Assembly: GCA_003142495.1 (NCBI GenBank)
Contig: PLMM01000193.1
Coordinates: 3,128-13,026, forward strand
Length of the DNA stretch: 9,899 nt
Direction: 5' to 3'
Source of the DNA: Gemmatimonadota bacterium
GTDB lineage: Bacteria; Gemmatimonadota; Gemmatimonadetes; Gemmatimonadales; Gemmatimonadaceae
A program made the position numbers and the translations under genes. Below the pieces are notes generated by a model that ran no database searches, had not been told where the DNA came from, and worked only from the letters and a program-made list of their open reading frames with translations. Position 1 is the stretch's first letter. The number at the start of each line of letters is the position of its first letter. Shown here piece after piece: positions 1 through 5,835 of the stretch.

Positions 1-34
1 CGCGAGCCGTGTCCAAGTAGGTATCAACTTGCTA

Positions 35-63
35 TTGACTTCCGATGTTGAAGCTTGTATTTA
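35..63 (+). promoter_or_regulatory. Possible sigma-70-type promoter of the arsR-led operon
   Basis: TTGACT at 35-40 resembles a -35 box (TTGACA). It is followed after 17 nt by TATTTA at 58-63, a weak match (3 of 6) to the -10 box TATAAT. The stretch is AT-rich compared with everything around it and lies directly upstream of the repressor gene. A start near position 70 would place the palindrome at 74-95 in the 5' leader and the half-site at 58-64 over the -10 box, a layout suited to autorepression. The spacing and the -35 are visible; promoter activity is inferred. Confidence 0.35.
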
Positions 64-95
64 ACATACACGTTATTTAAACTATCAGTTAAATA
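58..95. promoter_or_regulatory. Putative ArsR operator: three TATTTAA half-sites
   Basis: TATTTAA occurs at 58-64 and 74-80, and its inverse TTAAATA at 89-95. The last two form a 22-nt near-palindrome with perfect 7-bp arms around an 8-nt spacer. The site ends 4 nt before the chosen ATG of the ArsR-family gene. Winged-helix ArsR repressors bind AT-rich inverted repeats of this size over their own promoters, so this is the obvious operator for the operon. The symmetry is seen directly; binding is inferred. Confidence 0.5.
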
Positions 96-99
96 TACG

Positions 100-462
100 A
101 TGCCCCACGACCACCTCAGCACCACCTTCGCCGCCCTCGCCGACCCCACGCGCCGAGCGATCCTCGCCCGCCTCGCCACCGGCGAGACCACCGTCAACGA
201 GCTCGCCAAGCCCTTCGCCATGAGCTTGCCCGCCGTCTCCCGCCACCTCAAGGTGCTGGAGCACGCCGGGCTCATCTCGCGCGGCCGCGACGCGCAGTGG
301 CGTCCCGCCAGGCTCGAGGCCGCGCCGCTCGAGCAGGTGTCGGGCTGGGTCGAAAAATATCGGCGATTCTGGGACGAAAGCTTCGACCGCCTCGATGTCT
401 ACATCACCCAACTTCAGCGCAAGGAGAAGGCTCGTGCCCGAAACAAGAAAAAACGCCGCTGA
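100..462 (+). CDS. ArsR/SmtB-family winged-helix transcriptional repressor
   Basis: A 120-residue DNA-binding regulator, the usual size of the family. The winged-helix domain covers about residues 5-75: an ALADPTRRAIL helix (12-22), a TVNELAKPF helix (31-39), then the recognition helix LPAVSRHLKVLEHAGL (43-58) and a wing with RGRDAQWR (61-68). It contains no cysteine, so the metal-binding site of classical ArsR/SmtB sensors is absent. It belongs with the subgroup commonly paired with SRPBCC/AHSA1 genes, as here. The C-terminal tail (107-120) is very rich in Lys and Arg. The ATG at 100 was chosen because the upstream TTG at 55 would put the operator palindrome inside the gene; no clear Shine-Dalgarno precedes either. 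It probably represses its own operon. The inducing signal cannot be read from the sequence. Confidence 0.88.
   Translation: MPHDHLSTTFAALADPTRRAILARLATGETTVNELAKPFAMSLPAVSRHLKVLEHAGLISRGRDAQWRPARLEAAPLEQVSGWVEKYRRFWDESFDRLDVYITQLQRKEKARARNKKKRR
421..426 (+). promoter_or_regulatory. Ribosome binding site deciding the GTG start of the SRPBCC gene
   Basis: AAGGAG lies 7 nt before GTG 434-436, inside the end of the ArsR-family gene. It is the best Shine-Dalgarno in the window. It favours the GTG at 434 over the in-frame ATG at 395, which has no comparable site and would need a 68-nt overlap. Confidence 0.75.
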
Positions 463-946
463 CGCCGCCGCGGTGCCATCCGCGAACAAACCCGAGCTCA
501 CGATCACGCGCACCTTCAACGGGCCGCGCGAGCTCGTCTACAAGCTCTTCACCGAGCCCGAGCATCTGATGCACTGGATGGGGCCCTACGGCTTCACCCC
601 GATGCACTTCACGCAGGACGCGCGCGTCGGCGGCAGCTGGCGCGGCATGCTCCACCCCGACGGCGGCGGCAAGGATCTCTGGCAGGGCGGCGTCTTTCGC
701 GAGATCACGCCACCCTCGCGCGTCTCCTACACCTTCGCGTGGGACGAAGATGACTACGGCAAGCCCGGCAACCTGATGCTCGTGACGCTCGACTTCGAAG
801 CGCTCGGCGACAAGACGCGGCTGCACTTTCACCAGAGCGGCTTCACCGGCGAAGGCCAACGCGACGGACACAACGGCGGCTGGAGCAGCAGCTTCGATCG
901 CTTCGAGGAATATCTCGCGACCGTCACCAAGGGCGTCGCGAAGTGA
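434..946 (+). CDS. SRPBCC/AHSA1 (Aha1 C-terminal-like) domain protein
   Basis: A 170-residue single-domain cytosolic protein of the START/Bet v1-like SRPBCC superfamily, which binds hydrophobic ligands in a deep cavity. The fold begins near residue 21 with LTITRTFNGPRELVYKLFT, followed by the signature EPEHLMHWMGP (41-51). It ends in the C-terminal helix after GHNGGWSSSFDRFEEYL (145-161), as in AHSA1 proteins. Residues 1-19 are a short disordered-looking lead. The gene starts within the ArsR-family gene in another frame (29-nt overlap) and shares GTGA with the next gene, so all three are translationally coupled. In ArsR-SRPBCC pairs the function is rarely known; a ligand-binding or detoxifying role under control of the repressor is inference. 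Confidence 0.85.
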   Translation: MPETRKNAADAAAVPSANKPELTITRTFNGPRELVYKLFTEPEHLMHWMGPYGFTPMHFTQDARVGGSWRGMLHPDGGGKDLWQGGVFREITPPSRVSYTFAWDEDDYGKPGNLMLVTLDFEALGDKTRLHFHQSGFTGEGQRDGHNGGWSSSFDRFEEYLATVTKGVAK

Positions 947-2151
947 GCGCGGGCGGCTTCTCGAACGATGGGCTCGCGCGCTTGCACGAGCGCATGCAGG
1001 GTTACGTCGAGCGCGGCGAGCTCCCCGGCCTCGTCTCGCTCGTGAGCCGCCACGGCCACACTCGCGCCGACGCAATAGGCTCCCTCGCAATGGGCGACGA
1101 TGCGCCGATGCGCCGCGACACCATATTCCGCATCTCCTCCGTCACCAAACCCATCACCGCGATCGCGGCGATGATCCTCGTCGAGGAGAACAAGCTCCGC
1201 CTCGACGAGAGCGTCGATCGCCTCCTCCTCGAGCTCGCGAATCGCCGTGTACTTTCGCGCTTCGACGCCGAGCTCGACGACACCGTCCCCGCCAAGCGCG
1301 CGATCACGGTGCGCGATCTCCTCACCTTCCGCATGGGCTTCGGCATCGTCATGCTCCCGCCGGACTCCACGCCGATCCAGCGCGCGGTGAGCGCGCTCGC
1401 GCTCGGGCAGGGGCCCCCCAACCCACAACATTTCCCTCCGCCAGATGAGTGGCTCCGCCGCCTCGCCACCCTTCCACTCATTCACCAGCCAGGCGAGCAG
1501 TGGATGTACAACACCGGCGCCGACGTCCTCGGCGTCCTGATCGCGCGCGCGTCCGGCCAGTCCTTTCCCGATTTTCTCCGCGACCGAATCTTCGAGCCGC
1601 TCGGCATGCAGGACACCGGCTTCTTCGTTCCGCCCCACAAACAACGCCGCTTCGCGACGCAGTACAGCACCGACTTTCACACCCACGCGCTCTCCTTCTT
1701 CGACGGCCCCGCCGACGGCCAGTGGAGCACGCCCCCCGCATTCGCGTCCGGCGCCGCCGGACTCGTCTCGACCGCCGACGATCTCCTCGCCGTCGCCAAG
1801 CTCATGCTTGGGGCTGAGAAGAGCGCCAAACGAATCCTGTCGCCCGCATCCATCGCGCTCATGACGCGCGATCATCTTTCGAGCACGGAGAGGCCCGTCT
1901 GGGGGATCGCGGGCCGCTATTTCGACAGCCACGGCTTCGGCTTCTGCATGTCCGTCGTCACGCGGGCTGGCGACCACTCGGGTTCCGTCGGAACTTTCGG
2001 CTGGGATGGCGGTTATGGCACTACCTGGTATTGCGACCCGCGCCAGGATATGGTCAGCATTCTCATGACGCAGGCGATGTGGACCTCACCCACGCCGCCC
2101 AGCGTCAGCCGGGATTTCCGCACGTCCACGTATCAGGCGATCGACGACTGA
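943..2151 (+). CDS. Serine hydrolase, class C beta-lactamase-like (esterase/EstB type)
   Basis: A 402-residue penicillin-binding-protein-fold hydrolase. The nucleophile motif SxxK is S66-V-T-K69 in RISSVTKPITA. The second motif is Y189-N-T in QWMYNTGADVLG. The third, KTG-like region is replaced by FGWDGGYGT (352-360), as in EstB-type esterases where a Trp/Gly motif takes the place of KTG. Such enzymes hydrolyse esters or amides, and many lack useful beta-lactamase activity. No signal peptide is visible at the N terminus, so it is predicted cytoplasmic, unlike AmpC. The GTG start at 943 overlaps the TGA of the SRPBCC gene (GTGA), giving tight coupling. The substrate is unknown; the partner genes suggest a small molecule sensed by the ArsR repressor. 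Confidence 0.85.
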   Translation: MSAGGFSNDGLARLHERMQGYVERGELPGLVSLVSRHGHTRADAIGSLAMGDDAPMRRDTIFRISSVTKPITAIAAMILVEENKLRLDESVDRLLLELANRRVLSRFDAELDDTVPAKRAITVRDLLTFRMGFGIVMLPPDSTPIQRAVSALALGQGPPNPQHFPPPDEWLRRLATLPLIHQPGEQWMYNTGADVLGVLIARASGQSFPDFLRDRIFEPLGMQDTGFFVPPHKQRRFATQYSTDFHTHALSFFDGPADGQWSTPPAFASGAAGLVSTADDLLAVAKLMLGAEKSAKRILSPASIALMTRDHLSSTERPVWGIAGRYFDSHGFGFCMSVVTRAGDHSGSVGTFGWDGGYGTTWYCDPRQDMVSILMTQAMWTSPTPPSVSRDFRTSTYQAIDD

Positions 2152-2183
2152 CACGTACTCGAGACCCAAGAGAACACGAATAC

Positions 2184-2204
2184 ATGTTGTCGTCCGAGCT
2201 TTGA
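2184..2204 (+). other. Six-codon leader ORF (MLSSEL) overlapping the MATE start
   Basis: ATG at 2184 opens MLSSEL and stops at TGA 2202-2204, which overlaps the TTG used by the MATE gene as TTGA. A purine-rich AAGAGA (2168-2173) lies 10 nt upstream. It may serve translational coupling, since the TTG itself has no good Shine-Dalgarno. Alternatively one base is missing in the TTT run at 2200-2202: a single inserted T would join this ATG in frame to the MATE protein. Confidence 0.3.
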
Positions 2205-3664
2205 CCGATATCGCCGCACCCGCACCGCGCGCAGCCTCCGCCGATCAGCTGCCGCCTGCCGCGCCCGTAACGCGAAAATACGACCGCTCCCTCGTCGAAG
2301 GGCCGATTGGCCCCGCCGTCTGGAAGCTCGCGTGGCCCACGATGCTCACCAACATCATCGGCGGACTCCAGGGCATCATCGACCACATCATGGTCGGCCA
2401 TCTCGTCGGCTTCACGGGCAACGCCGCCATCGGCGTGTCCTATCAGATTTTCATCATGGTCATCGTCTTCATCTCCTCGCTCTTCACGGGGATGAGCGTG
2501 CTCGTCTCGCGCTTCGCCGGCGCCGGCGATGAGGCGAAGGTCAACCGCACCGTCTATCAGGCATTCCTCACAGCGATCGGCATGTCGCTCTTCGTCATGG
2601 CACCCGTCGGACTCTTCTTCGCGTCGCCGCTGCTCGACATGGTCAACGCCGCACCCGAAGTGAAGGTCCAGGCGCTGCCCTTTCTGCGCATCATGTTCAC
2701 CTTCAGCACCGGCCTCCTGCTCTTCTTCATGCTGAGCGGCGCTCTTCGTTCCGCGGGGGATGCCCGCACGCCAATGATCCTCGGCGTCACCATGACCGTG
2801 CTCAACATCGCCTTCAACGTCGTCCTCATCCGCGGGCTCGGTCCCATTCCCGCGTTCGGCACCGCCGGTGCCGCGATGGGCACCGTTACCGCAACGAGCA
2901 TCATCGCGATCTACTCACTCTACAAGCTGTGGAAGGGAGGATGGGTGGTGCAGTTCCCGCGCGGACACGGGTGGGGCCCGGACTGGACGATCATCAAGTC
3001 GCTCTTCAGGTTCGGGCTCCCCACCGGCATTCAGGGGATCGCGATGAACATCGGTGGCGTGCTGATGCTGTCGTTCATCGGCTCACTCGCGCAGAGCGCC
3101 GTCGCGCAGGCGGTGTTCACCGTCTCGTACTCCGAGCTCTTCTCGCTGATCACGTGGACGTCGATGGGGCTCATGGGCGCCGCATCCGCGATGTCCGGAC
3201 AGAACCTCGGCGCTGGCCATCCCGATCGCGCGATCAAGGCCGTGCACATCGCGGCAAAGGTCGGCGCGATGACCGCCGCGTCCATCGGGTTGATTTTCTT
3301 CTTCTTCCCGCGCCAGCTGCTCGCGATCTTCGGGATGCACGATCCCGCAGTCATCGAGATCGGAACCCAGCTCCTGCGCGTGCTCAGCGTGTCGGGATTG
3401 TTCATCTCGGTCGCGCTCACCTACACGGGAGCGCTGCAGGGCACCGGCGACACCAGGAGCCCGCTCTACATCTCGATCGTCTCGCAGGTGATCATCCCGC
3501 TTGGCATCTGTTTCACCATCCGCCACGTGAGCACGCTCGAGCCGATCCACATCTGGGTCGCGATTCTCATCGGCCACGCGACGCGCTGCCTGTTGAGCGT
3601 CTGGCGCTTCAATCAGGGAAAGTGGCGCGGCATCCGCGTGGACATCGCGCCCGCGAACGGCTAA
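2201..3664 (+). CDS. MATE-family multidrug/Na+(H+) antiporter, inner membrane
   Basis: A 487-residue polytopic transporter of typical MATE length with about 12 membrane segments. The two MatE halves are recognisable as an internal repeat: SGALRSAGDARTPM (179-192) in the first and TGALQGTGDTRSPL (409-422) in the second. The family's GQNLGAGHPDRA loop is at 333-344. MATE proteins export cationic drugs or metabolites in exchange for Na+ or H+. The first 35 residues are a Pro/Ala-rich cytosolic lead. The start is uncertain: TTG 2201 is the only start codon before the first membrane helix, and it has a weak ribosome site. It follows the serine hydrolase by 49 nt with no terminator, so it is probably under the same ArsR-type control. 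Its stop overlaps the convergent response-regulator stop (CTAA, 3661-3664). The substrate cannot be assigned. Confidence 0.92.
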   Translation: MTDIAAPAPRAASADQLPPAAPVTRKYDRSLVEGPIGPAVWKLAWPTMLTNIIGGLQGIIDHIMVGHLVGFTGNAAIGVSYQIFIMVIVFISSLFTGMSVLVSRFAGAGDEAKVNRTVYQAFLTAIGMSLFVMAPVGLFFASPLLDMVNAAPEVKVQALPFLRIMFTFSTGLLLFFMLSGALRSAGDARTPMILGVTMTVLNIAFNVVLIRGLGPIPAFGTAGAAMGTVTATSIIAIYSLYKLWKGGWVVQFPRGHGWGPDWTIIKSLFRFGLPTGIQGIAMNIGGVLMLSFIGSLAQSAVAQAVFTVSYSELFSLITWTSMGLMGAASAMSGQNLGAGHPDRAIKAVHIAAKVGAMTAASIGLIFFFFPRQLLAIFGMHDPAVIEIGTQLLRVLSVSGLFISVALTYTGALQGTGDTRSPLYISIVSQVIIPLGICFTIRHVSTLEPIHIWVAILIGHATRCLLSVWRFNQGKWRGIRVDIAPANG

Positions 3665-4311
3665 ACCAGCTTCTCCCGCACGCGCGCTGCCGCCGGGATC
3701 TGCTTCTCGTATTCCACTGCCGCCGCCGTGCGGTTGTTCACGCCGAGCTTCTGAAAGAGGTTCTGCGTGTGGAACTTTATCGTGCTCGCGCTGACGCCGA
3801 GCTGCGTCGCGATCACGCCGTTGGAGAGTCCCGCCGCCAGAAGCGCCCACACCTCGCGCTCGCGATCGCTCAGCGAGCCCGGGCCCACGATCGCCTTCTC
3901 GTTCGACTTTCGCATCCAGCGCCGTGCAGCCTGCGGGAAGACGAGCACGCCCGAATGCACGGCGCGCAGCGCGTCGACCGTACGCGCGGGCGCGTCCGTC
4001 TTGAGCGCGATGCCGTCCGCCTGATGCTCGAGCGCCGCTCGCAGCGACTCGCCGTCGCCGTATGCGGTGAGCACCAGCACGCGAATCTGGATCTGCTCGC
4101 TCCGCAGCTTCTTGAGCACCTCGTAGCCGTTCGTGGTGCCAAGCTCGAGATCGAGCACGACGACGTCGGGACGATGCAGGCGCACGAGCTCGGGCACGCG
4201 CTCGCCCTCCGTCGTCGTCGCCACGACCTGGATGTCGCGCTCGGCGTCCATCATCGCGCGGAGCCCCTCGAGGACGAGCGGATGGTCGTCTACCAGCATC
4301 ACACGAATCAT
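3661..4311 (-). CDS. NarL/FixJ-family response regulator (REC-LuxR HTH)
   Basis: A 216-residue two-component regulator of standard domain order. The receiver domain (1-120) has the acidic pair D8-D9, the phospho-acceptor D54 in VVVLDLELG, T82 and K104, so all phosphorylation residues are intact. The LuxR-type helix-turn-helix covers 147-201, starting LSDREREVWALLAAGLSN with the recognition helix around SASTIKFHTQNLF. It binds DNA on phosphorylation, and its partner is the kinase gene 48 nt upstream. The start ATG at 4311 has GGTGA four nt upstream. Unusually, that site is the end of a 12-bp tandem repeat. The 4-nt overlap with the convergent MATE stop leaves no room for an intergenic terminator. 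Confidence 0.93.
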   Translation of the reverse strand: MIRVMLVDDHPLVLEGLRAMMDAERDIQVVATTTEGERVPELVRLHRPDVVVLDLELGTTNGYEVLKKLRSEQIQIRVLVLTAYGDGESLRAALEHQADGIALKTDAPARTVDALRAVHSGVLVFPQAARRWMRKSNEKAIVGPGSLSDREREVWALLAAGLSNGVIATQLGVSASTIKFHTQNLFQKLGVNNRTAAAVEYEKQIPAAARVREKLV

Positions 4312-4343
4312 CGGATCACCGAAAGCGTCACCGAAAGCGTCAT
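4308..4343 (-). other. Eleven-codon repeat-encoded ORF (MTLSVTLSVIR) overlapping the regulator start
   Basis: Between the kinase stop and the regulator start, an ATG at 4343 opens MTLSVTLSVIR and stops at TGA 4310-4308, overlapping the regulator ATG as ATGA. The repeated TLSV comes from the 12-bp tandem repeat. It could couple translation of the regulator to that of the kinase. Equally it may be a chance product of the repeat; nothing shows that it is translated. Confidence 0.2.
4316..4339. repeat. Two exact tandem copies of a 12-bp unit
   Basis: TCACCGAAAGCG is repeated exactly at 4316-4327 and 4328-4339, in the gap between kinase and regulator. On the coding strand it reads CGCTTTCGGTGA, so each copy ends in a Shine-Dalgarno-like GGTGA; the downstream one sits 4 nt before the regulator ATG. 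The unit is a multiple of three, so loss or gain keeps the kinase and regulator in the same frame. Confidence 0.85.
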
Positions 4344-4359
4344 CACCGCGGTACCTCGG

Positions 4360-5091
4360 TCATTGGATGGGAAAGCGGACTTCGACGCTCGTGCCGTCTT
4401 CACCTGAATCGATCTCGAGCGTTCCGTTCATGATCTCCACCCGGTCGCGCATGCCGCGCAGCCCGAAGTGTCCGCCCGTGACGCCGACGTCGCTCTCGCT
4501 CTCGAGAATTCCCGCGACATCGAAGCCGTGCCCATCGTCACGCACTTCGAGCACGAGCTCCTCTCCCTCGACCATCAGCCGCACCGAATGCTCCGACGAC
4601 TGCGCATGCCGCGTCGAGTTCGCCAGCGCCTCCTGCAGAATCCGATAGATCGCGATCTTGAGCGATACCGAGACCTCGGGGATGTTCTCTCCGACCTCGA
4701 GATCGACCGTGTTCCCCGTGATCGACTCGTGCTGCACGACAAGCCCTTCGATGATCGCGCCTACCGGCCGCCGCTCGAACTCCGGCGGCCGAAAGGTGCC
4801 GATGAAGCTGCGAATCTCTCCGAGCGCACGCTCGAGTGCTGCGGCGACGCGTCGCAGCCCGATCGATGCTTCTCCGGCCTGCAGCTCCGGTCGCATGCGC
4901 AGGAGATGCACCTGTGACAGTGCGCTGAAGATGTCCTGAACCGGTCCGTCGTGAATGTCGAGCACCACCTGCTGCAGGTCACGCTCCGCCGCCTGCAGCA
5001 GTCCATGCGCCGCCGTCCGGTCCGACTTGTCGGCTCCGGATTCGCGCTTCGACGTGGAGCGCGAAAAAAGTCTGGCGGCGCGACCCCTCAA
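4360..5091 (-). CDS. Soluble NarL-type sensor histidine kinase (HisKA_3 + HATPase_c)
   Basis: A 243-residue kinase that contains little beyond the catalytic core. The HisKA_3 dimerisation helix carries the phosphorylated H47 in VVLDIHDGPVQDIF. The ATPase domain shows the N box EALANSTRHA (N158), the G1 box DDGHGF (185-190) and the G2 box GHFGLRGMRDR (207-217). No transmembrane segment, PAS, GAF or HAMP precedes it, only about 35 charged residues, so the signal must reach it through another protein. The TTG at 5091 overlaps the TGA of the upstream peroxiredoxin-like gene (TTGA) and is preceded by AGGAAG, so coupling is strong. It phosphorylates the downstream response regulator, by gene order and family match. 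It could be a truncated descendant of a longer sensor. Confidence 0.9.
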   Translation of the reverse strand: MRGRAARLFSRSTSKRESGADKSDRTAAHGLLQAAERDLQQVVLDIHDGPVQDIFSALSQVHLLRMRPELQAGEASIGLRRVAAALERALGEIRSFIGTFRPPEFERRPVGAIIEGLVVQHESITGNTVDLEVGENIPEVSVSLKIAIYRILQEALANSTRHAQSSEHSVRLMVEGEELVLEVRDDGHGFDVAGILESESDVGVTGGHFGLRGMRDRVEIMNGTLEIDSGEDGTSVEVRFPIQ

Positions 5092-5681
5092 CGACTTCCT
5101 GCGCCCGCGTGCGACGTGCTCGCTACCGCGCCGCCAAGCTCGGAGTACGCGCTTTCGGTGAGCTCTTTGAACGGCAGGGCCCGGTACGCGATCTTGCCAT
5201 CTGGCGACAACACGAACGCGACGCGTGTGTCGTAGTGGTTCTTCTCATCGATCACGCCGTACGCCTTGCCGATCGTGCCCGCAGAGTCGCTCACGAAGAC
5301 CATCGGGAAGTTTGCGTCACGCGCCCACGACTGCTGCATCGTGTCCGCATCCGTGCTGATCGACACGACCACGATGCCCTTGCCGCCCGCGAAGAGCGTC
5401 GCGTAGCGATCGCGATACGACTCCATCTGCACGGTGCATCCCTTCGTGCGCGACCGCGGGAAGAAGGCGATGACGACGGTCTTGCCGCGAAGGTCGGCGA
5501 GGTGGAGCGGGTTCTTGAGCAGGCCGTAGCGCGTGGATGCCGGCGCGGTGAAGTCGGGCGCCTGCTGGCCAACGTTGGGGATGTTGGCCGGATTCGGATC
5601 CTGCGCATGCGCGGCTACGGGAACGATTGCCAACGCGGCGGCAGCAGCGATGGTGCGCCGCAGACTGACGAACGTGAACAT
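5088..5681 (-). CDS. Exported AhpC/TSA-type peroxiredoxin-like protein, single Cys
   Basis: A 197-residue thioredoxin-fold protein. A signal peptide with Arg-Arg, an Ala/Val core and a likely cut after AHA (residues 24-26) sends it across the inner membrane. The peroxiredoxin signature PxxxTxxC is present as P75-RSR-T79-KG-C82. R153 in TRVAFVLSPDG matches the conserved active-site arginine. C82 is the only cysteine: where BCP/PrxQ enzymes have a resolving Cys five residues on, this protein has Glu, so a one-Cys mechanism is implied. The ATG at 5681 is preferred to 5693 because GGAG lies 6 nt before it. It is the first gene of a unit with the kinase and regulator. The 5694-5835 gap upstream must hold the promoter, but no convincing boxes were found. 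Peroxide reduction is inferred from the motif. Confidence 0.85.
   Translation of the reverse strand: MFTFVSLRRTIAAAAALAIVPVAAHAQDPNPANIPNVGQQAPDFTAPASTRYGLLKNPLHLADLRGKTVVIAFFPRSRTKGCTVQMESYRDRYATLFAGGKGIVVVSISTDADTMQQSWARDANFPMVFVSDSAGTIGKAYGVIDEKNHYDTRVAFVLSPDGKIAYRALPFKELTESAYSELGGAVASTSHAGAGSR
5095..5100 (-). promoter_or_regulatory. Ribosome binding site supporting the TTG start of the kinase
   Basis: On the coding strand AGGAAG lies just before the TTG, with 5 nt between AGGA and the start codon, inside the end of the peroxiredoxin-like gene. No ATG or GTG in a suitable place competes with the TTG. Confidence 0.6.
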
Positions 5682-5687
5682 GTTGGG

Positions 5688-5691
5688 CTCC
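5688..5691 (-). promoter_or_regulatory. Ribosome binding site choosing ATG 5681 for the peroxiredoxin-like gene
   Basis: GGAG on the coding strand lies 6 nt before ATG 5681. The upstream in-frame ATG at 5693 has only C-rich sequence before it. The shorter start also gives a more normal signal-peptide N-region. Confidence 0.5.
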
Positions 5692-5835
5692 ATGGGCGGG
5701 TACGTCGCAATTTGAAAGCCTGCGGTGTGCTAGGCAACGCCCCTGCACCCGGCCGATCGGACAGGTCGCTCTACCTCGCGCAGAGGGGTTGATCGCCCGT
5801 GCGCCACGTCGCGCCGCTCTCCTCAGTCTGGTGAT

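Noticed and set aside
829..1977. Open frame of 382 codons on the - strand
   Set aside because: Antisense to the serine hydrolase, whose catalytic motifs are clear. Its Glu/Arg/Ala/Val-rich sequence has no family resemblance.
943..2151. Calling the hydrolase an AmpC beta-lactamase
   Set aside because: The third motif lacks KTG, the protein has no signal peptide, and the neighbours do not include an AmpR-type regulator.
2929..4407. Open frame of 492 codons on the + strand
   Set aside because: It runs out of frame through the MATE gene and antisense to the response regulator, with Arg/His-rich composition typical of a high-GC shadow frame and no recognisable domain.
5730..5807. Possible 25-codon ORF starting GTG, on the - strand between the dehydrogenase and peroxiredoxin-like genes
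   Set aside because: AGGAG lies about 10 nt upstream, but the peptide resembles nothing known and the GTG start and short length make chance more likely.
5694..5835. Search for a terminator or promoter in the only sizeable gap in the - strand genes
   Set aside because: GC-rich GCGC repeats do not form a clear stem followed by T residues, and the TTGCCT/CAAATT pair 17 nt apart is too weak to call as a promoter.
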